Assembly: GCF_003667225.1 (NCBI RefSeq)
Contig: NZ_RCOM01000002.1
Location: 1-64,000 of the forward strand
Direction of reading: 5' to 3'
Length of the DNA: 64,000 nucleotides
Source of the DNA: Kocuria rhizophila
Lineage (GTDB): Bacteria; Actinomycetota; Actinomycetes; Actinomycetales; Micrococcaceae
In this document: positions 8,734 through 18,102 of the stretch, piece by piece
How the letters are laid out: each line of letters starts with the position of its first letter
Position numbering within the stretch: position 1 is the first letter of the stretch
Program-made: the position numbers and the translations under genes
The notes under the pieces: model-generated
What the model was told of the DNA's origin: nothing
Seen by the model: the letters and a program-made list of their open reading frames with translations, nothing else
The model's database searches: none

Positions 8734-10059
8734 ATGACCACCGTGGTGCTGTTCCGCGACGACCTCCGGGTCACCGACCACCCCGCCCTGCACGAGGCGG
8801 TGTCCCACGGCGAGCCCGTGGTGTGCCTCTACGTCCTGGACGAGGAGTCCGAGGGCGTCCGCCCGCTCGGCGGCGCGGCGAAGTGGTGGCTGCACCACTC
8901 CCTGAGCTCACTGGCCGCGGACCTCTCCGACCTGGGGGTGCCCCTCACGCTGCGGCGCGGCCCGGCAGGGGAGGTGGTGCCCGGCGTCGTGCGCGAGACC
9001 GGTGCGGACCGTCTGCTGTGGAACCGCCGCTACGGCGGGCCGGAGCGTACGGTGGATGCCGGGCTCAAGGAGTGGGCCGGGGAGAACGGTGTGGACGCCC
9101 ACTCGTATGCCGGTTCGCTCATGTTCGAGCCGTGGACCGTCAGCACCCAGAACGGGGACCCCTACCGGGTGTTCACGCCGTTCTGGCGCGCGTGCACCAG
9201 TGGGCCGCCGCCCCGGGAACCGTACCCGGCGCCGTCGTCGATCCAGCCTGCGGACCCGGCACCGGCCTCCGATGACCTGGCCAAGTGGGGCCTGCTGCCC
9301 ACGCACCCGGACTGGTCCGGGGGGCTGGCGCGCACGTGGACCGTGGGGGAGCGGGCGGCGCACGAACGGCTGGACGAGTTCCTGGACGAGCGGCTGCCCC
9401 GCTACGCCCAGGACCGGGACGTGCCCGCCAAGCCGGCCACGTCGGGGCTGTCCCCGCACCTGCGCTGGGGCGAGATCAGCCCGTACACCGTGTGGCACAC
9501 GGCGCTGGAGCGTGCCGAGAACCCCGGGAAGTTCCTCACCGAGGTGGGGTGGCGCGAGTTCTCCTGGTACAACCTGTACGTCCACCCGGACATGGCCACC
9601 GAGAACATCAACCCGAAGTTCGACGCCTTCCCGTGGCCCCCGCTGGACGAGGACGTGCTCGCCGCGTGGCAGATGGGGCGCACCGGGATCCCGCTGGTGG
9701 ACGCCGGGATGCACGAGCTGTGGGAGACCGGGACCATGCAGAACCGCGTGCGCATGGTGGTGGCCTCCCTGCTGGCCAAGAACCTGCTGATCGACTGGCG
9801 GCTGGGCGAGCAGTGGTTCTGGGACACCCTGGTGGACGCGGACCCCGCGAGCAATCCGCACAACTGGCAGTGGGTGGCCGGCTGCGGCACGGACGCCGCA
9901 CCCTACTTCCGGATCTTCAACGCCGAGACGCAGCAGAAGAAGTTCGACCCGGACTTCGAGTACGTGGACCGCTGGAACGGGCGCCAGGAGGGCGTGGAGC
10001 CCATCGTGGACCTCAAGGAGTCCCGGGCGCACGCGCTGGAGCTGTTCAAGAGCCTGTAG
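8734..10059 (+). CDS. phrB: Deoxyribodipyrimidine photolyase (class I CPD type)
   Basis: It repairs UV-induced cyclobutane pyrimidine dimers using light and FADH-. The N-terminal antenna-binding domain starts TTVVLFRDDLRVTDHPAL. The FAD-binding C-terminal half has SPHLRWGEISPYTVW, VGWREFSWYNLYVHP, GIPLVDAGMHELWETGTMQNRVRM split over adjacent blocks, and DADPASNPHNWQWVAGCGTD, all typical of photolyases. Its 441 residues are slightly short but complete. GAGGAG precedes the ATG. The next gene follows after 22 bases and is probably co-transcribed. Confidence 0.94.
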   Translation: MTTVVLFRDDLRVTDHPALHEAVSHGEPVVCLYVLDEESEGVRPLGGAAKWWLHHSLSSLAADLSDLGVPLTLRRGPAGEVVPGVVRETGADRLLWNRRYGGPERTVDAGLKEWAGENGVDAHSYAGSLMFEPWTVSTQNGDPYRVFTPFWRACTSGPPPREPYPAPSSIQPADPAPASDDLAKWGLLPTHPDWSGGLARTWTVGERAAHERLDEFLDERLPRYAQDRDVPAKPATSGLSPHLRWGEISPYTVWHTALERAENPGKFLTEVGWREFSWYNLYVHPDMATENINPKFDAFPWPPLDEDVLAAWQMGRTGIPLVDAGMHELWETGTMQNRVRMVVASLLAKNLLIDWRLGEQWFWDTLVDADPASNPHNWQWVAGCGTDAAPYFRIFNAETQQKKFDPDFEYVDRWNGRQEGVEPIVDLKESRAHALELFKSL

Positions 10060-10081
10060 GTGCCGGGTCTACCCTGACCCC

Positions 10082-10837
10082 ATGAAGATCACGGTGCTGG
10101 GTGCCAGCGGGAACTTCGGGGCGAACGTGGCGGACGTGCTGGAGGGGCGCGGCCACACGGTGGTGCGGGCCAGCCGCCGCACGGGGGTGGACGCGGTGGC
10201 CGGAAAGGGCCTCACCCGCGCGTTCGAGGGCGCGGACGCCGTGGTGGACGCCCTCCACATCACCACCATGGGAGCGCGCAAGGCCGTGCCGTTCTTCGCG
10301 CGCTCGGCGTCGAACATCGCCTCGGCGGCACACGAGCAGGGCGTGGGCCGGATCGTGTGCCTGTCCATCGCCGGGGCCGAGGACCCGCGCGTGAACTCCG
10401 GGTACGGCTACTACAAGGGCAAGGCCGTGCAGCAGAGCATCTACCAGCAGTCCCCGGTCCCGTCCGTCACGGTGCGCTCCACGCAGTGGTTCGACTTCGT
10501 CCCCGCGACCGTGGGCATGGTCAGCCGGGGCCCGGTGGCGCTCGCCCCCACCATGCTCATGGCCCCCGCCCTGCGCGAGGAGGTTGCGGAGTTCGTGGCC
10601 GACGCCGCCACCGCACCGCGCGAGGCCCGTCACGAGATTCTCGCGGTCCGGGGCCCGGAGGCGGACACCATCGCGAACTTCGCCCGCCGCATCCTCGCCG
10701 CCGGTGGGGACCTGGGCGGCCAGCGCCCGAGCACGATCAAGGAGGCGCCCTACCTGGGGCGCGGCATCGCGAACGGCGGGCTGATCCCGCAGGACGCGTT
10801 CGTCACGGCCACCCGGTTCGAGGACTGGCTGGGCTGA
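10082..10837 (+). CDS. NAD(P)H-binding (NmrA-like atypical SDR) protein
   Basis: The 251-residue protein has the Rossmann motif GASGNFG at residues 7-13 and the layout of NAD(P)H-binding atypical short-chain dehydrogenases: VGRIVCLSIAGAEDP in the middle, a YYKGK block, and VTVRSTQWFDF after it. Such proteins act as quinone or flavin reductases, epimerases or redox sensors; the substrate is not evident. It lies 22 bases after photolyase. Its 3' end abuts the truncated relE remnant on the other strand, with the sequence junction close to its stop codon. Confidence 0.8.
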   Translation: MKITVLGASGNFGANVADVLEGRGHTVVRASRRTGVDAVAGKGLTRAFEGADAVVDALHITTMGARKAVPFFARSASNIASAAHEQGVGRIVCLSIAGAEDPRVNSGYGYYKGKAVQQSIYQQSPVPSVTVRSTQWFDFVPATVGMVSRGPVALAPTMLMAPALREEVAEFVADAATAPREARHEILAVRGPEADTIANFARRILAAGGDLGGQRPSTIKEAPYLGRGIANGGLIPQDAFVTATRFEDWLG

Positions 10838-10916
10838 TCGCCGGTGCCTGGTCGGGGCGGTCGACTTTCTTAAGGGCTCGCAAAGACGTTTCGGAGAACT
10901 CAATCGCCCAGGTCAA
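10836..10916 (-). pseudogene. relE: Truncated RelE toxin remnant
   Basis: Immediately downstream of relB, in the overlapping frame expected for relE, a TTG at 10916 opens a frame reading MTWAIEFSETSLRALKKV and then DRPDQAPA. That is a good match to the first 25 or so residues of RelE toxins (core pattern W-x-I-E-F-S with LKK-D). The homology ends near 10840 where the 3' end of the NAD(P)-binding gene begins, and the frame stops at 10803 after 37 codons. The catalytic C-terminal part of RelE (usually about 85-90 residues) is absent, so it cannot be an active toxin. Confidence 0.75.
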
Positions 10917-11133
10917 GAATGTCCTCCACCTCGGCCAGCGAGTAGGTGCGTTCGCGGCCGGCACGCACATTCTGTGCGGTGTCCAGGATCTCGTAGTCGC
11001 GGACCAGCTGGTCGATGTGTGTCTCCACGGCCTCGCGCAGGTAGTAGGACTTCGAGCGCCCTGTGCGGGCCGCCAGGCGCTCCAGCTTGGCCCCGGTTTC
11101 GTCGGACAGCTTCACAGATGTGGCCACGGTCAT
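10900..11133 (-). CDS. relB: RelB-like ribbon-helix-helix antitoxin (orphan)
   Basis: The 77-residue protein has the RelB/CopG N-terminal DNA-binding block (TSVKLSDETGAKLERLAARTGRSKSYYLREAVE) in pieces typical of actinobacterial RelB. A toxin-binding tail with ERTYSLAEVEDILDLGD follows. It should bind its own promoter as a dimer; a perfect palindrome at 11160-11175 sits just upstream of its start. Its cognate toxin gene is reduced to a fragment, so it survives as a solitary antitoxin, possibly still able to neutralise related RelE toxins elsewhere in the genome. Confidence 0.88.
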   Translation of the reverse strand: MTVATSVKLSDETGAKLERLAARTGRSKSYYLREAVETHIDQLVRDYEILDTAQNVRAGRERTYSLAEVEDILDLGD

Positions 11134-11159
11134 GGGGACATCCCCTTTCAGGGGCGGAT

Positions 11160-11175
11160 TGACTACAGGTAGTCA
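11160..11175. promoter_or_regulatory. Palindromic operator upstream of relB
   Basis: TGACTAC and GTAGTCA flank a two-base AG centre: a perfect 7-base inverted repeat 27 bases before the relB ATG. The position fits autoregulation by the ribbon-helix-helix protein. Confidence 0.7.
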
Positions 11176-11188
11176 GTCTTACCCGCCG

Positions 11189-11905
11189 TCAGGATGGCGA
11201 CAAGGGGCGGTGCGCACCATTGCACGCGCGCTCAACCCCGAAAAAGCGGCGCAGGGCTTCCGTGCCCTCGCAGGTCACCGGAGTCTCGGGGCGCACGTAC
11301 GTCTCCGGGGTGACGACGACGCGCTGCTCCTCCACGCCCGCGGCGCCGTCGCGGGTGTTCTGGGCAATGCGGGCCCTGCCGTTGTCCACGTAGCCGGTCT
11401 TCCGGCTCACCGCGGCGGAGGCGTGGTTGCCCACCACGTACTCCGAGTGGCACGCGAGGGCGTCCAGCTCGTCGAACGCGAACCCCACGGCCATCTGGCG
11501 CATGAGAGTGCCTATGCCCTGTCCGTGGTGCGCGCGCCCGAGCCACGAGCCCGAACTGACCGAGCGTGCCACGGGGAAGTCCCGGGCCGCGAGGTCCTGC
11601 ATCCCCACCAGCTCGCCCCGGAACCGGACGACCAGCGCCAGGTTCCAGTGCTGCGGTGCGAACGTGGCCCGCTGAGTCCACCACCAGGACAGCGATGTGG
11701 TCGGGAAGCCGTCGGGCGTCCCCGGCGCGAACGGTTCCTCGTGCCAGGCGCGTAGGAACGGCATGGGCAGACCCGCCACGGAGATCCCGCCCTGGACGAG
11801 TTCCACCAGCTCCGGGAAGTCCTCGTCCCGCAGCACGCGCAGCTCCAGGTCCCCGCACGTGATGCGCAGTCCGAAGGGCGGAAAGATCTCCTCGAGGGTC
11901 AGCAT
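11189..11905 (-). CDS. GNAT-family N-acetyltransferase
   Basis: The 238-residue protein from the ATG at 11905 has the RimJ/RimL-like GNAT layout: LELRVLRDEDFPELVELV near the N-terminus, LALVVRFRGELVGMQDL in the core strands, and the acetyl-CoA loop GRAHHGQGIGTLMRQMAV. The later part has LACHSEYVVGNHASAAVSRKTGY split as usual for the family. The substrate is unknown. It begins 11 bases after the corrected stop of the glycosyltransferase and is the last gene of the minus-strand operon. An upstream in-frame extension to 12043 is an artefact of the glycosyltransferase gene. Confidence 0.87.
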   Translation of the reverse strand: MLTLEEIFPPFGLRITCGDLELRVLRDEDFPELVELVQGGISVAGLPMPFLRAWHEEPFAPGTPDGFPTTSLSWWWTQRATFAPQHWNLALVVRFRGELVGMQDLAARDFPVARSVSSGSWLGRAHHGQGIGTLMRQMAVGFAFDELDALACHSEYVVGNHASAAVSRKTGYVDNGRARIAQNTRDGAAGVEEQRVVVTPETYVRPETPVTCEGTEALRRFFGVERACNGAHRPLSPS

Positions 11906-11916
11906 GGTCGATTCTC

Positions 11917-12857
11917 TCAGTCCAGGGGCCACGTGGCCGGGGGAAACTCCGTGAGGGGTGCCATGGGGCCCCGGGGATCCAGTCCATGTACCAGGGCCCC
12001 CTGCCCATGAGCATGTCGGCGTAGACCGCCCGCAGCTCCTCATCGCTCAGCAGGTCGAGGTCCGACCAGCTGTGACCCACGGGGGCGCCCTCCCGGTTCT
12101 GCCCCAGGGCCCTGCTGCCGTGGCGGATCTTCGCGAGGAAGTGCTCCTGGGACCGGTAGGGGAAGTGCAGGACGCGCAGGTCCTGTCCGATGAGCCCCGG
12201 TCGGTGCACGGAGTGGTTGCCGTGGGCCAGGTGCGCCCAGCGGTGGGGCCGGAAGGCGACCTTGGGCAGCGGGTCGGGCCCTGTTCCCACCAGGAAGCCC
12301 TCGGGCGTGCGCACCGCGTTGTGGACGTGCGCGGACTGCACGGGTCTGTCCGGGGCAGAACGCTGCAGGACCTCGGCCAGGGTGCCGCCCAGCCCGTACC
12401 AGAACTCGTCGGCGTCGAAGGGAACGATCCACTGGGCACCGCGGGCCACAGCTGCCTGCGCCAGCAGGTCCATCTTGTGCTCCTGCAGGAACCGGGGCTC
12501 GGAGTCGTCCACCACGATCAACCCCAGCGGGCCCTCGTAGACCTCCAGGAACTGCCTGGTGCCGTCCGTTGAGCCGTTGTCCGCGACCACCAGACCGGTG
12601 ACTCCCTGCTGCTCGAGGTGGGCGATCACGAGCGGCAGCAGATCCATCTCGTCCCGGACCATCGACACGCCCCACACGCCCCCGAGTGCCCGGTCGTCAC
12701 CCAAGGCGCCCGAGGGGAAGCGCATGGCTCCGGAGAGCGCACGGCTGGTGCGGATGCGCGAGGGCGAGTGGTGCCGTGCCGCGGCCTCCGCCGACCGCCT
12801 CACCCGTTTCAGGGCCAGGTCCTTCCGGCTCGCCATCCTGGCCAGCACGTCACCCAT
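11917..12857 (-). CDS. Glycosyltransferase family 2-like protein with apparent frameshift
   Basis: Residues about 58-270 form a GT2-type domain: [18 protein letters not shown], the nucleotide-sugar motif [15 protein letters not shown], and [10 protein letters not shown] as the DxD-like site. The frame as read does not stop here but runs on through the acetyltransferase in the wrong frame to 11232. Adding one G to the run at 11997-12001 restores a frame reading GALVHGLDP, then [17 protein letters not shown] and a stop at 11917-11919, just before the next start. So there is a one-base deletion, or a sequencing error, about 25 codons from the end. The start overlaps the acyl-CoA synthetase stop by 8 bases. 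Confidence 0.75.
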
Positions 12858-14484
12858 CGCGCCGGCCCTCCAGGTCCAGCAGCTTCAGCGCCTCCTCGCG
12901 CATCTCCACCTTGCGGACCTTGCCGGTCACGGTCATGGGGAACTCGTCCACCACGTGCACGTAGCGGGGGATCTTGTGGCGGGAGATCTTCCCGTCCGCG
13001 AACTCCAGGATGGCCTCGGCGGTGAGGGCGGGAGCGCCGTCGCGCAGCCGCAGCCAGGCCATGAGCTCCTCGCCGTACTTCTCGCTGGGCACGCCGATCA
13101 CCTGGGCGTCCACGATGTCCGGGTGGGTGTAGAGGAACTCCTCCACCTCGCGCGGGTAGATGTTCTCCCCGCCGCGGATCACCATGTCCTTGATGCGCCC
13201 GGTGATCTGCGCGTAGCCGTCCTGGTCCATCACGGCGATGTCCCCGGTGTGCAGCCAGCCCTCCGGGTCGATGGCCTCGCGGGTCTTCTCCTCCTGGCCC
13301 CAGTAGCCCTTCATCACCGAGTAGCCGCGGGTGCAGAACTCGCCGGCCTGCCCGCGGGGCACGGTCTCGCCCGTGGAGGGGTCCACGATCTTGACCTCCA
13401 CGTGCGGGTGCACCCGTCCCACGGTGCCCACGCGGCGGTCCAGGGAGTCGTCCGAGCGGGTCTGGAAGCTCACCGGGGAGGTCTCGGTCATGCCGTAGCA
13501 GATGGCCACGTCCCCCATGTTCATCCGGTCGATGACCTTGCGCATCACCTCCATGGGGCACGGGGACCCGGCCATCACCCCGGTGCGCAGGGTGGAGAGG
13601 TCGTAGTCCGCGAAGTCCGGCAGCTCCAGCTCCGCGATGAACATGGTGGGCACCCCGTACAGGCTGGTCGCCCTCTCCTGGGCGACGGCGCGCAGCGCGG
13701 CCCGCGGGTCGAAGCCCGGCCCGGAGAGGATGATCGCGCAGCCGTGGCTGGTGGCGGCCAGGTTGCCGATCACCATCCCGAAGCAGTGGTACAGCGGCGG
13801 GACCACCACGATCCGGTCCTCGGCGGTGTAGTGCAGCAGCTCGCCGATGAAGTACCCGTTGTTGAGGATGTTCCGGTGGCTGAGCGTGGCTCCCTTGGGT
13901 CGCCCGGTGGTGCCGGACGTGTACTGGATGTTCACGGCGTCGTCGGCGTGCAGACCGGCGGCGACCGAGGCGAGCCGGGCGTCGTCTGGCTCCACGAACA
14001 GGGCGTCCCACTCGGGGCTGCCCATGAGCACCACGTTCTGCAGCTCCGGGGCGTGGGGGCGGGCGGCCTCCAGCATTCCCGCGTAGTCGCTGTTCTTGAA
14101 TGCGGGGCTGCTGATGACCGTGGAGATCCCGGCCTGCGCGAGCGCGAAGTCCACCTCGTGCTGGCGGTAGGACGGGTTGATGTTGACCAGGATGGCGCCG
14201 AGCTCAGCGGACGCGTACTGCGTGAGCACCCACTCCCACGAGTTGGGCCCCCAGATCCCCACCCGGTCACCCGCGCGCACGCCCAGCCGGTCCAGCCCCG
14301 TGGCCAGGGACCGGACGTCTCGCAGGAACTCGCGGTAGGTCCACCGTTTCCCGGCGGCCACCTCCACGAGGGCCTCGTGGTCTGGGAAGCGCTCGGCGGT
14401 GCGGTGCAGGTTCTCGCCGATGGTCTCCTCCAACAGCGGCTGATCGGTGGGCCCGGCGGCGTAGGACGGCGTGGGGTCGGTCAT
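12850..14484 (-). CDS. AMP-binding acyl-CoA synthetase (FadD-like)
   Basis: This 544-residue member of the ANL superfamily activates a carboxylic acid to its acyl-CoA through an acyl-AMP intermediate. The motifs are [18 protein letters not shown] around residue 187 (P-loop), [11 protein letters not shown] (A5), [11 protein letters not shown] (A7), [16 protein letters not shown] (A8 hinge) and the C-terminal [11 protein letters not shown] carrying the adenylation lysine. It sits in a minus-strand operon behind a TetR regulator and an acyl-CoA dehydrogenase, divergent from the leucine-degradation genes. The substrate is therefore probably a short or branched-chain acid that feeds the same pathway; that is inferred. 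Confidence 0.92.
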   Translation of the reverse strand: MTDPTPSYAAGPTDQPLLEETIGENLHRTAERFPDHEALVEVAAGKRWTYREFLRDVRSLATGLDRLGVRAGDRVGIWGPNSWEWVLTQYASAELGAILVNINPSYRQHEVDFALAQAGISTVISSPAFKNSDYAGMLEAARPHAPELQNVVLMGSPEWDALFVEPDDARLASVAAGLHADDAVNIQYTSGTTGRPKGATLSHRNILNNGYFIGELLHYTAEDRIVVVPPLYHCFGMVIGNLAATSHGCAIILSGPGFDPRAALRAVAQERATSLYGVPTMFIAELELPDFADYDLSTLRTGVMAGSPCPMEVMRKVIDRMNMGDVAICYGMTETSPVSFQTRSDDSLDRRVGTVGRVHPHVEVKIVDPSTGETVPRGQAGEFCTRGYSVMKGYWGQEEKTREAIDPEGWLHTGDIAVMDQDGYAQITGRIKDMVIRGGENIYPREVEEFLYTHPDIVDAQVIGVPSEKYGEELMAWLRLRDGAPALTAEAILEFADGKISRHKIPRYVHVVDEFPMTVTGKVRKVEMREEALKLLDLEGRRDG

Positions 14485-14561
14485 CGGTGTCTCCTTGGTC
14501 GGGTGCCGGGAGGGTCAGCAGGGGCCGCGGCCGGCGGGTGGCTCGAGGTGGGGTGGTGTGC

Positions 14562-15731
14562 TCAGTTCGCGGCCGCGATGTGGTGGCCCACCGTGGCCTT
14601 GAGGATCTCGTCCGTGCCGCCGAAGATCGTGAGCAGCCGCACGGCCGTGTACGCCTGCGCCACGGAGGACTCCAGGATGTAGCCGAACCCGCCGTGCAGC
14701 TGCAGGCAGCGGTCCACCAGGTCCTTCACGGTGCCGGTGGCCTGCAGCTTGACCTTCGACGCCGCGATGAGATCCAGCTGACCGCGGTTGAACAGCTCCA
14801 CGCAGTGCGCCACGTACGCCTGCGAGGCCTCCAGCTGCGCGGTCAGCTCCGCGAGCTCGAACTGCGTGTTCTGGAAGTCCAGGACGCGCTCGCCGAACAC
14901 GTTGCGGCTGGAGACGAACTCCGTGGTCTCGGCCAGCACGCCCTCGGCGATGGCCATGGCGGCCACGGCCACGCCCAGCCGCCCCTGCGGCAGCTGCTCG
15001 GTGACCTGGTCCAGCCCCTTGCCCTCCTCGCCCACGAGGTTGGCGGCGGGCACCCGGACGTCGTCGAAGAACAGCTCGGCGGTGTCCGAGGCCTGCAGGC
15101 CCATCTTGTCCAGCTGCTTGCCCGTGGTGTAGCCCTCGTGGTCCTTCTTCTCCACGAGGAACAGGCTGAAGCTGTCCCGGTTCCCGCGCGGGGAGGTGCC
15201 GCCGTCCGTGCGGGCAAGGACCAGGGCGGCGTCGCCGGAGATGCCGTTGCCGATGAACGTCTTCTGGCCGTTGAGCACGTACTCGTCGCCGTCGCGCACG
15301 GCCTTGGTGCGCACCCCGCGCAGGTCGGATCCCGCGCCGGGCTCGGTGAAGGCGACGCTCGTGACCATCTCCCCGCCCAGGATCGCGGGCAGCCAGCGCT
15401 GCTTCTGCTCGTCCGTGCCGTACGCGAGCAGGTGCGGCAGCACCCAGTCGTCCTGCAGGTGGAACGCGAGCCCCAGGGCCAGGTGGCCCGAGCGCACGAA
15501 CTCCTCGTCCATCACGCAGCGGAAGCGGTAGTCGGCGAGCCCCATGCCCTCGTGGTCCTCCGGGACGGCCAGCCCGAGCAGCCCGGCCTCCGCGGCCTGG
15601 TTCCAGATGCCACGGTCCATCATGTGCTCGGCGTGCCACTGCGCGTAGTGCGGGGCCACCTCGCGCTCGTTGAACTCGCGGGCCACCGAGCGGAACTCCT
15701 CGTGCTCTTCGTCGTAGAAGCCGTGGATCAT
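14562..15731 (-). CDS. Acyl-CoA dehydrogenase
   Basis: The flavoprotein introduces the 2,3 double bond into an acyl-CoA and passes electrons to ETF. From the ATG at 15731 (AAAGGTGA just upstream) it has 389 residues; the GTG at 15746 is less likely because it lies before that ribosome-binding site. Motifs include VAFTEPGAGSDLRGVRT, GQKTFIGNGISGD and HGGFGYILESSVAQAY. At the site of the canonical YEGT glutamate the sequence is IFGGTDEI, so the catalytic base probably lies elsewhere, as in the isovaleryl- and long-chain-type branches. It follows the TetR gene by 4 bases. Confidence 0.9.
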   Translation of the reverse strand: MIHGFYDEEHEEFRSVAREFNEREVAPHYAQWHAEHMMDRGIWNQAAEAGLLGLAVPEDHEGMGLADYRFRCVMDEEFVRSGHLALGLAFHLQDDWVLPHLLAYGTDEQKQRWLPAILGGEMVTSVAFTEPGAGSDLRGVRTKAVRDGDEYVLNGQKTFIGNGISGDAALVLARTDGGTSPRGNRDSFSLFLVEKKDHEGYTTGKQLDKMGLQASDTAELFFDDVRVPAANLVGEEGKGLDQVTEQLPQGRLGVAVAAMAIAEGVLAETTEFVSSRNVFGERVLDFQNTQFELAELTAQLEASQAYVAHCVELFNRGQLDLIAASKVKLQATGTVKDLVDRCLQLHGGFGYILESSVAQAYTAVRLLTIFGGTDEILKATVGHHIAAAN

Positions 15732-15735
15732 GGGG

Positions 15736-16341
15736 TCACCTTTCACTGGGAACGGGTTCGGCGGAGATGCCCAGCGCGAGCCGGGACATCTCCTTGAGGA
15801 CCGCGCTGACCTGGGCGTCCGGGCTCTCGGTCCGGGCGCGGGAGTACGCGGTGGAGTTGATCAGGCCGATCACGGCGAACGCGCGCGTGGTCTGGTCCTG
15901 GAGGGAGCGACCGGGCTCCAGGGCGAGCAGCACGTGGCGCCACTCGGCCAGGTAGAGCCGCTGGATCTCCCGCACGGTGCGACGGTTGTGCTGCTCCAGG
16001 GACCCGAAGTCGCGTTCGTGCACGCGGATCAGAGCGGCGTCCGCGAGGGCGAAGTCCACGTGGAAGGAGATCAGCTCCGCCAGCGCCCGGGATGTGTCCC
16101 CGTGCTCGGCGCGGATCGCGCGCCCGCCGTCCAGCAGGCGCTGGGAGATCCCCACGAGCAGCTCGCACAGGATCTCCTGCTTGCTCTCGAAGTGCCGGTA
16201 CACCCCGGGCCCGGAGATCCCGGCGCGCTCGCCGATGCTCTGCAGGGTCACCGCCTGGTAGCCGTGGCGCGCGAAGAGCTCGGCGGCGGCGTCGAGAATC
16301 CTGCGACGGCGCTCGCTCTTGGCCTGCTCGCGGGGCGTCAC
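15736..16341 (-). CDS. TetR-family regulator of the acyl-CoA/leucine catabolic genes
   Basis: The TetR HTH is clear: RRRRILDAAAELFARHGY, then LQSIGERAGISGPGVYRHFESKQEIL. The GTG at 16341 (201 residues) is preferred because AAGGAGGT at 16351-16358 gives a 9-base spacing; GTG at 16347 is possible, and a longer frame to 16431 has no ribosome-binding site. It heads the minus-strand operon and faces accD1 across a 140-base region. It is probably a repressor released by an acyl-CoA intermediate, comparable to other TetR regulators of acyl-CoA catabolism; the ligand is not known. Confidence 0.88.
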   Translation of the reverse strand: MTPREQAKSERRRRILDAAAELFARHGYQAVTLQSIGERAGISGPGVYRHFESKQEILCELLVGISQRLLDGGRAIRAEHGDTSRALAELISFHVDFALADAALIRVHERDFGSLEQHNRRTVREIQRLYLAEWRHVLLALEPGRSLQDQTTRAFAVIGLINSTAYSRARTESPDAQVSAVLKEMSRLALGISAEPVPSER

Positions 16342-16444
16342 GACCACGCAACCTCCTTCGGGTGCCGTGCCCACCCCCGGACCTGTGCGGACGCTGGGCG
16401 GTGGGGCGTGGACAACGGTGATGCGCATCACTATAGTCCATCTT

Positions 16445-16462
16445 AGTTATCGAGCATTAACT
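16445..16462. promoter_or_regulatory. Inverted repeat upstream of accD1
   Basis: AGTTA and TAACT arms flank 8 bases in the AT-rich stretch 20 bases before the accD1 start. It is a modest candidate for the binding site of the divergent TetR protein; the arms are short. Confidence 0.4.
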
Positions 16463-16482
16463 GAATTTTCCGAAGGGACGAC

Positions 16483-18090
16483 ATGGCTTTCCTCACGAGC
16501 GAGCTGGACCGCAGTTCCGCCGCGTTCCGCACGAACAGCGAGACCAGTGCGCGGCTGCGGGACGAGCTGCGTGAGCGCACGGCGCGGGCCGTCCTGGGCG
16601 GACCCGAGAAGAGCCGTGAACGCCACCGCTCCCGCGGCAAGCTGCTGCCGCGCGAGCGCGTGGCCCGGCTGCTGGACGAGGGCTCGCCGTTCCTGGAGAT
16701 CGGCGCCCTGGCCGCGGAGGACATGTACGACGGCGCGTGCCCGGGTGCCGGGGTCATCGCTGGGATCGGGATGGTCCGGGGCCGCCTGGTGGTGGTGGTG
16801 TGCAACGACGCCACCGTGAAGGGCGGCGCCTACTACCCCATGACGGTCAAGAAGCACCTGCGGGCGCAGGAGATCGCCGCGGAGAACAAGCTGCCGTGCG
16901 TGTACCTGGTGGACTCCGGCGGGGCGTTCCTGCCCCTGCAGGACGAGGTGTTCCCGGACCGGGACCACTTCGGGCGGATCTTCTACAACCAGGCGAACCT
17001 CTCCGGTCGCGGTATCCCGCAGATCTCCGCCGTGCTGGGCTCGTGTACCGCGGGCGGCGCGTACGTCCCCGCGATGAGCGACGAGACCGTGATCGTGCGC
17101 AACCAGGGCACCATCTTCCTGGGCGGCCCGCCCCTGGTGAAGGCTGCCATCGGGGAGGAGGTCACCCCGGAGGAGCTGGGCGGCGGTGAGCTGCACACCC
17201 TCACCTCCGGTGTGACCGACCACCTCGCGGAGAACGACGAGCACGCCCTGGAGATCGTCCGGGACATCGTGGCCACCCTGCCCGAGCAGAAGACCGTGGC
17301 GTGGGACGTGGTTGCCGCCCGGGAGCCGGACCTGAGCGTGGCGGACCTGGACGGGATCATCCCCGCGGACGTCAACGGCTCCTACGACGTGCGGGAGGTC
17401 ATCGGGCGGATCGTGGACGGCAGCGAGTTCCACGAGTTCAAGAAGGACTACGGCACCACGCTGGTCACGGGCTTTGCGCACATCGACGGCCACCCCGTGG
17501 GGATCGTGGCGAACAACGGCATCCTCTTCTCCGAGGCAGCGCTCAAGGGCGCGCACTTCATCGAGCTGTGCGACCAGCGCGGCGTGCCCCTGGTGTTCCT
17601 GCAGAACATCACGGGCTTCATGGTGGGCCGGGACGCGGAGGCCGGTGGCATTGCCAAGAACGGCGCCAAGATGGTCACCGCGGTGGCCTCCACCCGGGTC
17701 CCCAAGTTCACGGTGGTGGTGGGCGGCTCCTTCGGCGCCGGCAACTACTCCATGTGCGGGCGCGCGTACTCCCCGCGGTTCCTGTTCATGTGGCCCAACG
17801 CCCGGATCTCCGTGATGGGCGGCCCGCAGGCGGCGTCCGTGCTGTCCACGGTCAAGAAGGACCAGCTGGCGGCGCGCGGCGAGCAGATGGACCCGCAGGA
17901 GCAGGAGCGCTTCGAGGCTCCCATCCGTGAGCAGTTCGAGTCCCAGGGCAACCCGTACTACTCCACGGCCCGGCTGTGGGACGACGGCGTGATCGAGCCC
18001 GCGGACACCCGCCGCGTCCTGGCCATGGCGCTGGCCGCGGCGTCCCTGCAAGCCCTTCCCGACCCGGGCTTCGGCCTCTTCCGGATGTAG
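16483..18090 (+). CDS. accD1: 3-methylcrotonyl-CoA carboxylase beta subunit (AccD1/LiuB type)
   Basis: This is the carboxyltransferase half of a biotin-dependent acyl-CoA carboxylase, transferring CO2 from carboxybiotin to 3-methylcrotonyl-CoA in leucine breakdown. Its 535 residues show the MCC-type order: [74 protein letters not shown] and [21 protein letters not shown]. The last blocks distinguish MCC from propionyl-CoA carboxylase. It is the first gene of the plus-strand operon. The order accD1, accA1, acyl-CoA dehydrogenase, MaoC, CitE-like is the same as in the mycobacterial leucine-degradation locus. Confidence 0.92.
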   Translation: MAFLTSELDRSSAAFRTNSETSARLRDELRERTARAVLGGPEKSRERHRSRGKLLPRERVARLLDEGSPFLEIGALAAEDMYDGACPGAGVIAGIGMVRGRLVVVVCNDATVKGGAYYPMTVKKHLRAQEIAAENKLPCVYLVDSGGAFLPLQDEVFPDRDHFGRIFYNQANLSGRGIPQISAVLGSCTAGGAYVPAMSDETVIVRNQGTIFLGGPPLVKAAIGEEVTPEELGGGELHTLTSGVTDHLAENDEHALEIVRDIVATLPEQKTVAWDVVAAREPDLSVADLDGIIPADVNGSYDVREVIGRIVDGSEFHEFKKDYGTTLVTGFAHIDGHPVGIVANNGILFSEAALKGAHFIELCDQRGVPLVFLQNITGFMVGRDAEAGGIAKNGAKMVTAVASTRVPKFTVVVGGSFGAGNYSMCGRAYSPRFLFMWPNARISVMGGPQAASVLSTVKKDQLAARGEQMDPQEQERFEAPIREQFESQGNPYYSTARLWDDGVIEPADTRRVLAMALAAASLQALPDPGFGLFRM

Positions 18091-18102
18091 GAGTCCTCGT
18101 TC

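Noticed and set aside
11232-11916. Continuation of the glycosyltransferase frame to 541 residues
   Set aside because: The last 220 or so residues are the acetyltransferase gene read out of frame; a one-base correction ends the protein at 11917.
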